The position numbers and the translations under genes are program-made. The notes beneath the pieces are model-generated. The model searched no databases and was not told where the DNA came from. It worked only from the letters and a program-made list of their open reading frames with translations. From Nonomuraea angiospora (GTDB lineage Bacteria; Actinomycetota; Actinomycetes; Streptosporangiales; Streptosporangiaceae): a stretch of DNA of 64,000 nt. The stretch covers positions 7,006,001-7,070,000 of the forward strand of contig NZ_JADBEK010000001.1 in the NCBI RefSeq assembly GCF_014873145.1, in the 5' to 3' direction. This document shows, one piece after another, positions 1-8,755 of this stretch (positions are counted from its first letter, which is position 1; every line of letters begins with the position of its first letter).

Positions 1-1453
1 CCACCCCGAGCGCGTCCAGCCGCCCCAGGTGCTCCTCCAGCCGGCCCTCGAAGCCGTCGGCGGGGCCCGCCCACCCGACCTCCGCCAGCGCGCACGCCCG
101 CGGCCACAGGCGGTAGTCGACCGTGCGGGCGTCGGGCACGCGCTCGGTCCAGAGCTGCGCCTGGACTCCCAGGACCCGGGCGCGTTCCTCCTCCGTCCAG
201 GAGGCCGGCGCGGGGTCGAACGCGGCCACGTCGGAGACGGTGACGGCGTCGCCGATGGCCATGGGCTCCTCCGCCGAGGCCGCCTCCGCGTAGTCGAAGT
301 AGAGCGGGAACACCGGGGTCGCCACCACGTCGTGCCCGGCCGCGGCGGCCCGGCGGCCCACCCCCATGCCGCGCCACGGCATCACCACGGTGTCCTCCCG
401 CAGCCCGCCGCTGACGAACGCCTCGTCCCACACCACGGCCCGCGCGCCCCGCTCGGCCAGCGCGTCCGCGAGCCGCCGCAGGAACCACGCCTGCAGGTCG
501 TTGGAGCCGGCCAGCCCGAGGGAGTCGCGGTAGGCGACGATCTCGGCGCTCTCGCTCCAATGGTCCAGCACGACCTCGTCACCGCCGATGTGCACGTAGG
601 GCGTCTCGCCCAGCGCCCCGATCAGCTCGTCGAAGATCGTGGTCAGGAACTCGACGGTCGGCGGCAGCGGCGACAGGATCGCCGAGGAGATGCCCCACCG
701 GTCGAGCACGTCGTACCGCTCCCCGGTGGCCCCGAGCGACGGGTAGGCCGCCAGGATCGCCGACGCGTGCCCCGGCACGTCGATCTCGGGGACGACCGTG
801 ACGCACCGGGCGCGGGCGTAGGCGCCGATCTCGGCCAGGTCGTCGAGCGTGTAGTAGCCCCCGTGCGGCAGGTCGTCGTACGTGTCCGGCTCCCGCCAGA
901 AGTTGGTCGCCGTGCGCGGCCGGTGCGAGGAGACCTCGTGCAGCAGCGGGTACGCCCTGCTCTCCACCCGCCACCCCTGGTCGTCCACCAGGTGCAGGTG
1001 CAGGCGGTTGAGCTTGTGCGTCGCCATCAGGTCGAGCAGGCGGAAGATCTCCCGCTTGGGGAAGAAGTGCCGCGCCACGTCCAGGTGCAGCCCGCGCCAG
1101 GCGAAGCGCGGCGCGTCCTCGATCCGCACCCCTGGAACGGGCCACGACGCCCCGGTGGAGAACCGGTAGGAGGCGGCGGGCAGCAGCTGGTGCAGCGACT
1201 GCGCCGCGTAGAAGGCCCCGGCCCGCCCGCCGGCCACGATCTCCACGCCCCGCGAACCCACCGTCAGCCGGTACGCCTCCTCGCCGAGCGCCGGATCCCG
1301 CCGGACGTCGATCTCCCCCGCGTCGCCGGGCCGCAGGTCGAGCAGCGGGAGCGCGAGGCGTACGGCGTCCACCAGATCGCCGGACACGGTCGCGCCCGAG
1401 GCCAGCTCGAAGGAACCGGCAAGATCACTGAGCAGCTCTGGGCGAGGAATCAT
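1..1453 (-). CDS. Beta-N-acetylhexosaminidase, GH20 family (3' end outside window)
   Basis: The minus strand reads openly from an ATG at 1453 to the window edge, so the C-terminus is missing. The translation has the GH20 N-terminal alpha/beta domain, then the (beta/alpha)8 barrel: FAWRGLHLDVARHFF, NRLHLHLVDDQGWR, PEIDVPGHASA, and the catalytic Asp-Glu pair in VHIGGDE. GH20 enzymes remove terminal N-acetylglucosamine or galactosamine by substrate-assisted catalysis. I see no signal peptide, so a cytoplasmic enzyme is inferred. The ATG overlaps the TGA of the upstream amidase (ATGA), so the two are probably translationally coupled and may act together on peptidoglycan or chitin fragments. Family call is firm; substrate is not. 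Confidence 0.93.
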   Translation of the reverse strand, partial: MIPRPELLSDLAGSFELASGATVSGDLVDAVRLALPLLDLRPGDAGEIDVRRDPALGEEAYRLTVGSRGVEIVAGGRAGAFYAAQSLHQLLPAASYRFSTGASWPVPGVRIEDAPRFAWRGLHLDVARHFFPKREIFRLLDLMATHKLNRLHLHLVDDQGWRVESRAYPLLHEVSSHRPRTATNFWREPDTYDDLPHGGYYTLDDLAEIGAYARARCVTVVPEIDVPGHASAILAAYPSLGATGERYDVLDRWGISSAILSPLPPTVEFLTTIFDELIGALGETPYVHIGGDEVVLDHWSESAEIVAYRDSLGLAGSNDLQAWFLRRLADALAERGARAVVWDEAFVSGGLREDTVVMPWRGMGVGRRAAAAGHDVVATPVFPLYFDYAEAASAEEPMAIGDAVTVSDVAAFDPAPASWTEEERARVLGVQAQLWTERVPDARTVDYRLWPRACALAEVGWAGPADGFEGRLEEHLGRLDALGV

Positions 1454-2316
1454 GCTTTGAGATAGTGCTGCAATCCGTTCGCCAGCGCCAGGGCGATCTT
1501 CTGCCGGAAGTTCGGGTCCTGGAACTTGGCCGCCTCGGCGGCGTTGCGCATGTTGCCGCACTCGATGAGGATCTTCGGCACCGTCGACAGGTTGAGGCCG
1601 CCGAGGTCGTTGCGGTAATCGAGCGCGTTGCGGCCGATGTAGGTGGAGTACGGCAGGCCCGTGCCCTTGGCGAACGCGTTGCGCACGTCGATGCCGAGCC
1701 TGCTGGAGGCGCCCACGACCTTGTCCACGGGGCCGTTGATCTTCTTCGGCATGATGACGTGGAAGCCGTGGTTGGCGGGGGCCGCGCCGTCGCCGTGGAT
1801 GGAGATCGCGGCGTCGGCGTGGGCCTTGTTGCCGATCGCGGCCCGTTCGGTGATGCACGGGCCCACGCCGTCGTTGCTCGTCCTGGTCAGCTTGACCGTG
1901 GCCCCGCGGGCTTCGAGCAGCTTGACGAGCCGCTTGGAGACGTCGAAGGAGAAGGCGGCCTCGGTGTAGCCGTTGTTGGTCTCGGTGCCCGTCGTGTCGC
2001 AGGCCTTCCACTTGGTCAGCACGTTGACCTGGCGATTGATGGCCTTGGGGTCGCGGTAGTTGCCGCCGTTGTGGCCCGGGTCGATCACGACGACCTTGCC
2101 CTCCAGGGGCTTGGCGTCGGGCGGGGACTGCTTGGCGGGAGATTGCCCCGTGGGAGATTGCCTGGCGGGGGTCTGCTCCGCGGCTGTCTGCTCCACGCTG
2201 GTCGCGGGAGCGGCCTGACCTGACGCGGCACCACCGGTGCCGGTGCCGCCACACGCGGAGGCGATCAGGCCGCAAACGGCGAGAACTGAGGCTGGCAGAG
2301 CACGCATGACATCCAA
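1450..2316 (-). CDS. N-acetylmuramoyl-L-alanine amidase (Amidase_3), lipoprotein
   Basis: This 288-residue protein starts with a lipoprotein signal peptide (hydrophobic stretch ending LIASAC, predicted lipidated Cys22), then a Thr/Ser/Pro/Gln-rich linker with QSP repeats. The catalytic domain shows the Amidase_3 zinc and catalytic motifs VVVIDPGHNGG, SIHGDGA and ILIECGNMRN. The family cleaves the bond between N-acetylmuramic acid and L-alanine in peptidoglycan. The lipobox places it outside the membrane. Its stop overlaps the GH20 start by 4 nt. Start choice is uncertain: a second ATG at 2307 would also leave an intact signal peptide, and neither has a strong ribosome binding site. Confidence 0.92.
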   Translation of the reverse strand: MDVMRALPASVLAVCGLIASACGGTGTGGAASGQAAPATSVEQTAAEQTPARQSPTGQSPAKQSPPDAKPLEGKVVVIDPGHNGGNYRDPKAINRQVNVLTKWKACDTTGTETNNGYTEAAFSFDVSKRLVKLLEARGATVKLTRTSNDGVGPCITERAAIGNKAHADAAISIHGDGAAPANHGFHVIMPKKINGPVDKVVGASSRLGIDVRNAFAKGTGLPYSTYIGRNALDYRNDLGGLNLSTVPKILIECGNMRNAAEAAKFQDPNFRQKIALALANGLQHYLKA

Positions 2317-2404
2317 CTTACGGCAAGCCCGGAGCTCAAGCCCGTCTTATGGCGACTGCGGCGGGTGGAGGGGAATCGTACGTGCCGGCCCGGCCCCTAG
2401 CCCG

Positions 2405-2653
2405 TCACCAGACGCGCTCGCCGATCTCCTGGCGCTCCAGCAGGGCGGCCAGCTCCCGCGCGTCCTCGGCGTCGAGCCCGAGGACGACGCGGGGCCGGCC
2501 CCACGGGTGGTCGAGGGAGTGGGCGACGTAACTGGCGACCGACTCCGCGGCGCCGTCGGCGCCCCGCCCCCTCCCCGCCCGCCAGTGGCCCCAGGCGCGC
2601 TCGAGCTCGGCCGCCGCGCGCTGGGCGCAAGACACTAGTTCCGGATCACGCAT
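2405..2653 (-). CDS. Small hypothetical protein, 82 aa
   Basis: A small gene between the LacI regulator and the amidase on the same strand. The start at 2653 is backed by a GGGGGA element a few bases upstream. The protein is Ala/Arg/Glu-rich and probably helical, with no signal peptide or membrane segment and no motif I recognise. It has two cysteines at most, so it is not an obvious zinc protein. It could belong to the LacI-to-GH20 minus-strand run, but the gaps of roughly 90-120 bp on each side allow independent transcription. Function unknown. Confidence 0.6.
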   Translation of the reverse strand: MRDPELVSCAQRAAAELERAWGHWRAGRGRGADGAAESVASYVAHSLDHPWGRPRVVLGLDAEDARELAALLERQEIGERVW

Positions 2654-2773
2654 GACTGTTCCCCCGGATCAGGTCATGGCCGGATCGAATCCGGCCACAA
2701 ATAGCATGACCCTGACGAGTAAACAGCCGCGCGGCCACGTCTCCGCGCGGCTTGACCCAGCTTTGATGTTCTC

Positions 2774-3823
2774 TTAAGCGGGACCCGTGCTGCGCCGCAC
2801 GACCAGCTCGGGGCGGATCTCACGCAGGCGCGAGACCTTGGCGGGATCCCCGATCCGGTCGCTCAGCAGCGCCGCCGCCGACCTTCCCATGGTGCGGCGG
2901 GGCTGGTCGACCGAGGTGAGCGAGATGTGGTGGGAGGCCGACAGGTGCGTGTTGTCGTAGCCGACCACCGAGAGGTCTTGCGGGACTCGCAGGCCCAGGT
3001 CGCTGGCGGCCGAGAGCACGCCGAGCGCGACCACGTCATTGGCGGCGAAGATCGCCGTGGGCCTGGGGTCGCGGGTGAGCAGCGCCATTGCCGCCTCCCT
3101 GCCACCCTCCTCGGTCGAGTCCGCGGCCTCGACCATGATGTACGGCGCCAGCGAGTGCCTGCGCATGGCCACGAGGTAGCCCTCGCAGCGCGACGAGCGC
3201 CGGCCCTCGATGTGCGCGATGCGCTTGTGGCCCAGCTCGACCAGGTGGTCGATGGCCAGGCGAGCGCCGAGCTGGTCGTCGTCGACCACGATGTCGACTC
3301 CGTCGAGCTCGATGTCACGTTCCCCTACGACGACGGTCGGGGTGTAGGCGGTGGCCTCGATCAGCGTCTCGCTGGTCGGCGCGATGCCCAGGAGGACCAG
3401 CCCGTCCACCCTGAGCTCGAGGAAGGCCTCGACGGCCTCGTCCTCGAACGCCGGGTCCCACTGGCTGTTCCCTATGAGCATGCGCAGGCCGTCGCCGTGC
3501 AGGCTCTCCTGCAGACCGTCGAGGAACTCCGCGTAGAACGGATTGTGCAGGTCGGCGACGAGCGCGCCCACCAGGTGCGTACGGCCTTCGACCAGGCTTC
3601 GCGCGACCGCGTTCGGCCGGTAGCCGAGTTCGCGGGCGGCCTGCAGCACGGCCTGGCGCCGGTGCTCGCTCACGTGCGGGGATCCGCGCAGCACGAGAGA
3701 TACCAGCGATTTCGAGACGCCGGCTCGTTCGGCGACGTTGCGGATGGTCGGTCTGGGCCGAGGCAGCGTGTCTACCTCTCTGAGCTCGGTGATGGTTGAA
3801 GTGTTGACGGGCGGTCCTGACAT
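2774..3823 (-). CDS. LacI-family transcriptional regulator
   Basis: The 349-residue form starts at ATG 3823, preceded by GGGGGAG at good spacing; an in-frame extension to 3949 lacks such a site. The N-terminus carries the LacI helix-turn-helix and hinge (TIRNVAERAGVSKSLVSLVL, then RQAVLQAARELGYRPNAVAR). The rest is a periplasmic-binding-protein-like sugar-sensing domain (VGALVADLHNPFYAEFLDGL, TAIFAANDVVALGVL, VVGYDNTHLS). Members repress carbohydrate genes until a sugar binds. The neighbouring amidase and hexosaminidase are plausible targets, but I saw no clear operator in front of them. It is divergent from the TetR gene at 3971. Confidence 0.95.
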   Translation of the reverse strand: MSGPPVNTSTITELREVDTLPRPRPTIRNVAERAGVSKSLVSLVLRGSPHVSEHRRQAVLQAARELGYRPNAVARSLVEGRTHLVGALVADLHNPFYAEFLDGLQESLHGDGLRMLIGNSQWDPAFEDEAVEAFLELRVDGLVLLGIAPTSETLIEATAYTPTVVVGERDIELDGVDIVVDDDQLGARLAIDHLVELGHKRIAHIEGRRSSRCEGYLVAMRRHSLAPYIMVEAADSTEEGGREAAMALLTRDPRPTAIFAANDVVALGVLSAASDLGLRVPQDLSVVGYDNTHLSASHHISLTSVDQPRRTMGRSAAALLSDRIGDPAKVSRLREIRPELVVRRSTGPA

Positions 3824-3970
3824 GTGTCTCCCCCGCGATGCGGATATGGGCACCTGTCTGACCAAACGATCGAGTTCGCCGCAGGGTACGGCCTTCTCAC
3901 TGTTTGACTCAGGGAATCGTCGCGGGTGGACCCGGGGAACGGGCGGCACGGCGTCGGCTACTGTGCAGGT

Positions 3971-4621
3971 GTGACACCCGGGAAGTCAGCCGATACGGCA
4001 CGGCCGGCGCGGCGCAGGCTCAGCGTCGACCGGCGTCGCGAGGAGCTGATGGCGGCCGCGCTCGAGCTGTTCAGCACCCGTGACGCGGAAGACGTCTCGA
4101 TCGACGACGTGGCCTCGGCGGCGGGCGCTTCGCGGGCCCTGGTCTACCACTACTTCGGTGGCAAGCAGGAGCTCTACGTGGCCGCGCTGAAGAGCGCGGC
4201 GGAGCAGCTGGAGTCCCGGCTTCGCCCCCATGAGGGCGGCCGGCCGCTCGAAGAGCTGGCCTCCGGGCTCAGGCGCTACTTCGACTTCGTCGAGGAGCAC
4301 GCGGCCGGGTTCGCCGCGTTGCTGCGCGGGGGCCCCGCCAACCGGGTGGGCGAGGTCGGCGAGATCGTCGACGGCGTGCGCCGGCGTCTCTTCCTGCTCA
4401 TCCTGAAGCAGATGCGGGTCGATGAGGCCAGCCCGGTGCTGCGCACGACCCTGCGCTCGTGGATCGCCTCCGTGGAGACGGCCGGCCTCGACTGGCTGGA
4501 GCACCGTGACATAGAGCGACCGACGCTGGAAAAGATGCTCGTCGATCACATGGTCGCGCTGCTCGGCGTGGCCTCCGCCTACGACGGCGCCGTGGCCACG
4601 CTCTTGGAACGACTCGCGTAG
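3971..4621 (+). CDS. TetR-family transcriptional regulator
   Basis: A 216-residue protein starting at GTG 3971, chosen because upstream in-frame sequence is not protein-like; the ribosome binding site is weak. The N-terminus holds the TetR helix-turn-helix (RREELMAAALELFS, IDDVASAAGASRALVYHYFGGKQELY). The C-terminal half is the helical ligand and dimer domain with RRYFDFVEEHAAGFAALLRGG, typical of a TetR subgroup common in actinomycetes. It diverges from the LacI gene, leaving about 150 bp of shared promoter region, and converges on bldC. No target gene is obvious. Confidence 0.94.
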   Translation: MTPGKSADTARPARRRLSVDRRREELMAAALELFSTRDAEDVSIDDVASAAGASRALVYHYFGGKQELYVAALKSAAEQLESRLRPHEGGRPLEELASGLRRYFDFVEEHAAGFAALLRGGPANRVGEVGEIVDGVRRRLFLLILKQMRVDEASPVLRTTLRSWIASVETAGLDWLEHRDIERPTLEKMLVDHMVALLGVASAYDGAVATLLERLA

Positions 4622-4638
4622 AGCTTGGAACGACTCAA

Positions 4639-4678
4639 GGAGAGAAGGATGGCGCCGGGCGGGCGGCGCCAACTCTCC
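4639..4678. terminator. Possible bidirectional hairpin between TetR gene and bldC
   Basis: Inner inverted repeat TGGCGCC (4650-4656) and GGCGCCA (4665-4671) with an 8-nt loop, enclosed by GGAGAG (4639-4644) and CTCTCC (4673-4678). It lies between two convergent genes. There is no T-run, so it would be a weak or factor-assisted terminator. Confidence 0.4.
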
Positions 4679-4765
4679 CATGCGACGTCATGTCGTCACA
4701 ACGGTGGACCAGGCCGTCGGCCTGGCTCACCCTCAACCCCCCTGAGGATCCGTGACGACCCTCAC

Positions 4766-4969
4766 TTACTCCGAGCGCTGCTGCGGAATGCCCGCGAGCA
4801 GTGCCCGGACCTCGGTCTCCCGGTAACGCCGATGACCGCCGAGGGTGCGAATCGACGTCAACTTACCCGCCTTGGCCCACCGCGTAACGGTCTTGGGGTC
4901 GACCCTGAACATGGTCGCGACCTCAGCGGGCGTGAGCAGTGGCTCGGCCTCGGGTGTACGAGCTGACAT
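4766..4969 (-). CDS. bldC: BldC, MerR-like developmental DNA-binding protein
   Basis: A 67-residue protein that is almost entirely a winged-helix MerR/excisionase fold: LLTPAEVATMFRVDPKTVTRW followed by AGKLTSIRTLGGHRRYRE. I recognise it as close to Streptomyces BldC. BldC binds DNA as head-to-tail oligomers on direct repeats and controls the onset of sporulation genes in Streptomyces. A GGAGGAGAGG element precedes the ATG. As in Streptomyces, it lies next to a conserved hypothetical gene and a valine dehydrogenase gene. Roughly 320 bp separate its start from the next gene upstream, which fits a regulated promoter. Confidence 0.97.
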   Translation of the reverse strand: MSARTPEAEPLLTPAEVATMFRVDPKTVTRWAKAGKLTSIRTLGGHRRYRETEVRALLAGIPQQRSE

Positions 4970-5010
4970 TTGTGCGGCCTCTCCTCCGTGTGGACCGGCT
5001 TAGCGATCCT

Positions 5011-5033
5011 GTGACTGCCTTTGCGCGTGTCAC
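5011..5033. promoter_or_regulatory. GTGAC-N13-GTCAC inverted repeat upstream of bldC
   Basis: GTGAC (5011-5015) and GTCAC (5029-5033) form a dyad about 40 bp upstream of the bldC start codon. BldD sites in Streptomyces are described as AGTGA and TCACC half-sites with a variable spacer, and bldC is in the BldD regulon there. The match is by eye and half-sites are short, so this is a candidate only. Nothing else was recognised in the 4970-5291 gap. Confidence 0.3.
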
Positions 5034-5291
5034 GGATGTCCCCCTATGGCACAGAGCGTGCGGCTTTTCTGAGCCATATGCGGCATCACCCGATGTGACC
5101 ATACCGCCACGCAGAGCGATTGGCGAGCCCTTCTTTGACCCAACTGCCCGCCCCCGCGGCGATGTCACGCTCGGTGATTCTAGCGACACGGTTCGTGGTA
5201 TCGCAGTGAAAACGGCAAACTACTCAGTTCGCAGAAGAGAGCAGCCGGGAGACGTGACCTACTCATGCAGGTCAGACGGTCGTATTGAGCC

Positions 5292-6155
5292 TCAGTTGGC
5301 AGATTCCAGCTGTTGCATTGACTTCCACCGGAGGATCACCCTCTGGTACATGGCGTAGGCAAGTTCTTCTTGACCCGTGTCCAGGCCCGTCAGGGCTGCC
5401 GAAAGCTCGGCCACCGACTGGTCCGCCTGCAGCGCGTCGTCGTCCATGAGGTGGACGAGGCCGCCGTAGTCGAGCTCCACCAGCGAGTGCGGGTGGAACT
5501 CCTCCAGCCACCTGGCGACGTCCTCCACGTCGAAGTTGGCCGACACGTCGCCCAGGTGCCTGCGCAGCACGTTGAGCGCCTTGGCCGCCCGCCTCCTGGC
5601 CTGCGCCATGGAGGTGACGTAGATGAGGTTGCGCCCGGTAGCGGTCGTCACGTCCTGTCCAGGGTTGGCGGAGCCGAGCACCAGCCAGCGCTCGTTCCCA
5701 TCAAACGGCACGAACCACGATGGCGGCACATGCCACGCCGTGGTGCGAATGTGCGTACGCAACGCGGACGAACCGGCCTGCCGCTTGTACCGGTCGAAGT
5801 CGTCCGCCACCTGGTCGGCGATCGCCTTGGGCACCAGCCGGTCCATCAGTTTCACAGGAGTGGCGCCACGCAGCCTTGAGAACGCCAGCCACGAGCGCAA
5901 ACGGCTTTGCCAGGGACAGACATAGAGACGGTCCTCAACACGCCGCAGATAGGCGTTGGGGCTCTCCTGGGCGGGAACGGGTTGAGGGGGCATACCGAGG
6001 AGACGCATGACCGACTCGCCGTGCTCCGCATTGAGCGCGTTCGCGCGGCGCGGGCGGTCCCGTGAGTCGGCGTAGTCGGCCCACACCTTGCGCTCGGGTT
6101 CGGCGAACGCGGTCAGTGGCTCATAGACACGGAGGTAGGCGGCATAGGGCAGCAC
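5292..6155 (-). CDS. Conserved actinobacterial hypothetical protein next to bldC/vdh
   Basis: A 287-residue protein starting [14 protein letters not shown]. It looks soluble, with no signal peptide or membrane span, and contains a [21 protein letters not shown] core, a [16 protein letters not shown] helix and an acidic C-terminal half ([21 protein letters not shown]). I recall the same gene lying between bldC and the valine dehydrogenase gene in Streptomyces, so the three-gene order is conserved. I know of no function. It is divergent from vdh with about 107 bp between the starts. Confidence 0.85.
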   Translation of the reverse strand: MLPYAAYLRVYEPLTAFAEPERKVWADYADSRDRPRRANALNAEHGESVMRLLGMPPQPVPAQESPNAYLRRVEDRLYVCPWQSRLRSWLAFSRLRGATPVKLMDRLVPKAIADQVADDFDRYKRQAGSSALRTHIRTTAWHVPPSWFVPFDGNERWLVLGSANPGQDVTTATGRNLIYVTSMAQARRRAAKALNVLRRHLGDVSANFDVEDVARWLEEFHPHSLVELDYGGLVHLMDDDALQADQSVAELSAALTGLDTGQEELAYAMYQRVILRWKSMQQLESAN

Positions 6156-6262
6156 GGAGGCATCGTGTCATGAAGCGAACCTGCGTGCACCGTTGTGGCT
6201 TACTACGCTGTGAGGTGATCTCCGTCGCAAAGGTGCGACGGACCGGACAGGGAGTCACTACC

Positions 6263-7342
6263 GTGACCGACGTCTTCGGTTCGTCCCAAAAGGACGTCCA
6301 CGAGCAGGTCGTGTTCTGCGCCGACGAGCAGAGCGGCCTGCGTGCCATCATCGCCATCCACAACACGGCCCTGGGCCCGGGGCTGGGAGGCACCCGCTTC
6401 TATCCGTACGAGAGCGAGAGCGCGGCCCTGGCCGACGTGCTCAACCTCGCCAAGGGCATGTCCTACAAGAACGCGCTGGCCGGGCTCGACCTGGGCGGCG
6501 GCAAGGCCGTCATCATCGGCGACCCGGCCCACGACAAGAACGAGGCGCTGCTGCGCGCGTACGGGAGGTTCGTGCAGTCGCTCGGCGGGCGCTACGTCAC
6601 GGCCTGCGATGTGGGCACCTACAGCGAGGACATGGACATCATCGCCCGGGAGTCACGCTACGTGACCGGCCGCTCGCCGGCCTACGGCGGGGCGGGGGAT
6701 TCGTCCATCCTCACGGCGTTCGGCGTGTTCCAGGGCATGCGGGCCTCGGCCGAGCGCGTGTACGGCACCCCGTCGCTGCACGGCAGGCGCGTCGGCGTCG
6801 AAGGGGTCGGCAAGGTGGGCCACCGCCTGGTCGAGCTCCTGCGCGAGGACGGCGCCGAGGTCGTGATCTGCGACGTCGCCCCCAAGGCCGTCGAGCGGGT
6901 GCGCCTGCGCCACCCGGAGGTCGAGGTGGTGGCCGACGCGGCCGAGCTGACCGGATCCGACATCGACGTGTTCGCGCCGTGCGCGCTGGGCGGCGCACTC
7001 GACGACGCGACGGTCTCCAGGCTCCGGGCGAAAATCGTCTGCGGCGGGGCCAACAACCAGCTCGCCCACCCCGGGGTCGAGAAGCAGCTCGCCGAGCGCG
7101 GCATCCTCTACGCGCCCGACTATGTCGTCAATTCGGGCGGCGTGATCCAGGTCGCGGACGAGATCGAGGGCTTCGACATGGAACGAGCCAGATCGAAGGC
7201 CGCCCAGATCTACGACACGACCCTGAAGATCTTCCAAATCGCTGCCGATGAGGGCGTTCCACCCGCTGTCGCAGCGGATAGGCTAGCCGAGCGCAGAATG
7301 TCGGAAGTCGGGCGTATTAGGGGCATTTGGCTGGGCCGCTGA
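6263..7342 (+). CDS. vdh: Valine/leucine dehydrogenase (Glu/Leu/Phe/Val dehydrogenase)
   Basis: The GTG start at 6263 follows GGGAG and gives 359 residues, close to Streptomyces Vdh. The N-terminal domain has the substrate-binding glycine loop and catalytic lysine ([20 protein letters not shown]). The Rossmann domain follows with [24 protein letters not shown] and [14 protein letters not shown] are typical of the family. The enzyme deaminates branched-chain L-amino acids with NAD+, supplying 2-oxo acids for catabolism and for branched fatty-acid or polyketide starter units. It sits divergent from the conserved hypothetical gene and two genes from bldC. Confidence 0.95.
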   Translation: MTDVFGSSQKDVHEQVVFCADEQSGLRAIIAIHNTALGPGLGGTRFYPYESESAALADVLNLAKGMSYKNALAGLDLGGGKAVIIGDPAHDKNEALLRAYGRFVQSLGGRYVTACDVGTYSEDMDIIARESRYVTGRSPAYGGAGDSSILTAFGVFQGMRASAERVYGTPSLHGRRVGVEGVGKVGHRLVELLREDGAEVVICDVAPKAVERVRLRHPEVEVVADAAELTGSDIDVFAPCALGGALDDATVSRLRAKIVCGGANNQLAHPGVEKQLAERGILYAPDYVVNSGGVIQVADEIEGFDMERARSKAAQIYDTTLKIFQIAADEGVPPAVAADRLAERRMSEVGRIRGIWLGR

Positions 7343-7493
7343 CGGCCCACGCCCATACGACGTACCGAGCTGGGCACAAAACAGGTACGGTAATAGGCGA
7401 ACGATAGGCTGACGCCCAAAGAGAAGCGGCGTCAGTGTGTGGTGCGTTAGCGACGAGGGGTCGGGGACGACCCCACACGAGGGGGTCGAGCCA

Positions 7494-7724
7494 ATGGGGC
7501 GCGGCCGAGCAAAGGCCAAGCAGGTCAAGGTTGCTCGCCAGCTGAAGTACAACAGCGGTGGCACGGATCTTGACCGTCTTCGCGACGAACTCGGGGTCGG
7601 AGACTCCAGCCGCAATGACGACGCCGACGACCTCAACGATGAGCTGGCGGATCGCTATGCCGATTACGCCGATGACTATGGCGCCGGAGACGACGACGAC
7701 GGCCGTCCTTCCGGCCGTCGATAG
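7494..7724 (+). CDS. DUF3073 family protein
   Basis: A 76-residue protein with the hallmark start MGRGRAKAKQVKVARQLKY followed by an acidic Asp/Tyr-rich tail (DLNDELADRYADYADDYG) and a short basic end. The family is small and widespread in actinobacteria, without an assigned function; the basic-then-acidic layout suggests nucleic acid or ribosome contact, which is inference. GGGGG lies about 8 nt before the ATG. The upstream 150 bp after vdh could hold a promoter. A strong hairpin terminator lies just downstream. Confidence 0.9.
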   Translation: MGRGRAKAKQVKVARQLKYNSGGTDLDRLRDELGVGDSSRNDDADDLNDELADRYADYADDYGAGDDDDGRPSGRR

Positions 7725-7786
7725 CCGTTCCTGGTTGACGTGACGGGGGCCCGGCGCTCGCGCCGGATCCTCGTCACGCTCGTCGG

Positions 7787-7811
7787 GCCCCACGGGCAAC
7801 CGTGGGGCTTT
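7787..7811. terminator. Rho-independent-like terminator
   Basis: A perfect 9-bp stem GCCCCACGG (7787-7795) and CCGTGGGGC (7800-7808) closed by a GCAA tetraloop, followed by TTTCGT. It ends the DUF3073 unit and also lies 3' of the convergent hydrolase gene. Confidence 0.8.
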
Positions 7812-7813
7812 CG

Positions 7814-8707
7814 TCATGTGGCGGCCCTTTCCAGGATCGTCCTTTCCAGGGCCGTCCTTTCCCGGGTCGCCCTTTCCCGGGTCGTCCTTTCCAGGAAGCC
7901 CGCGATGAGCGGCGCGATCTCCGGGAGCTTCTCCTCCAGCGCGAAGTGCCCGGTGTCGAAGACGTGCACCTCCGCCTCGGGCACGTCCCGCCGGTACGCG
8001 TGGGCGCCCGGCTCCAGGAAGATCGCGTCCCCCCGTCCCCAGAGCACCAAAGTGGGCGGGCGGTGCCGGCGTAGCCAGGCCTGCCAGGCGGGGTAGCGCG
8101 CGAGGTTCCCGGCGTAGTCGCGGGCGAGGGCCAGCTGTGCTTCCTTGCGTCCCGGCAGGTCCAGGAAGTGCTGGTCGAGCGTCCATCCGTCGGGCGCCAC
8201 GAGCGCCGGGTCCGCCGTGCCGTCCTCGTACTGGCCGCGGGTGAACGGCAGCGTGAACAGCTCCCCGGACGGCGCCTTGACGGCCTGGCGCGCCACCTCC
8301 GACAGCCCTTCGTCGTAGGCGTTGGCGTTCTGCACGATGAGCCCCGCGATCCACTCGGGATGCCGCTCGGCCACCCGGAACCCGACCGGCCCGCCGAAGT
8401 CGAACGCGTACAGCACGAACGGCCCGAGCCCGATCGCCCGCACGAACCCCTCGACGACGTCGGCCAGCCGGTCGAAGGAGTACTCGAACCCGTCGGGGGC
8501 CCGCGTGTGCCCGAATCCGGGGTAGTCGGGCGCGATCACCCGATAGCGGCCGCCCAGGGCGTCCATGAGCCGGCGGTACTGGTGCGACGCGGACGGGAAC
8601 CCGTGCAGCAACAGCAGCGGGACCCCGCCTTCCGGCCCGGCCTCCCGGTAGAAGACCTCGACCCCTTCGACGTCCACGAACCCGTGCCGCACATACGGAA
8701 TCTGCAT
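7814..8707 (-). CDS. Alpha/beta hydrolase (haloalkane dehalogenase/epoxide hydrolase-like)
   Basis: Start at ATG 8707, with AGAGG about 8 nt before it; an ATG at 8737 is possible. The fold is clear: oxyanion HGFPSASHQYRRL, nucleophile elbow AFDFGG with Asp rather than Ser, acid GRGDAIFLEPGAHAY and base histidine DTGHFALEE. An Asp nucleophile is known from haloalkane dehalogenases and epoxide hydrolases, which form an ester intermediate. The last 25 or so residues are a low-complexity tail of ERxxx pentapeptides encoded by 15-nt tandem repeats. The gene is divergent from a CGNR regulator, which may control it. Substrate unknown. Confidence 0.9.
   Translation of the reverse strand: MQIPYVRHGFVDVEGVEVFYREAGPEGGVPLLLLHGFPSASHQYRRLMDALGGRYRVIAPDYPGFGHTRAPDGFEYSFDRLADVVEGFVRAIGLGPFVLYAFDFGGPVGFRVAERHPEWIAGLIVQNANAYDEGLSEVARQAVKAPSGELFTLPFTRGQYEDGTADPALVAPDGWTLDQHFLDLPGRKEAQLALARDYAGNLARYPAWQAWLRRHRPPTLVLWGRGDAIFLEPGAHAYRRDVPEAEVHVFDTGHFALEEKLPEIAPLIAGFLERTTRERATRERTALERTILERAAT
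7826..7900. repeat. Five 15-nt tandem repeats in the 3' end of the hydrolase gene
   Basis: Units begin at 7826, 7841, 7856, 7871 and 7886, each starting CCTTTCC. They are in frame and encode the ERTTR-ERATR-ERTAL-ERTIL-ERAAT tail. This is repeat expansion by slippage, not a CRISPR array, as there are no spacers. Confidence 0.85.
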
Positions 8708-8755
8708 CTCACATGCCTCTTTCCCTCGAAGACACATTAGTTATAGACCGACGGG

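Noticed and set aside
7826..7900. Regular 15-nt repeats considered as a CRISPR array
   Set aside because: Units are contiguous, in frame and without spacers; no cas gene is present.
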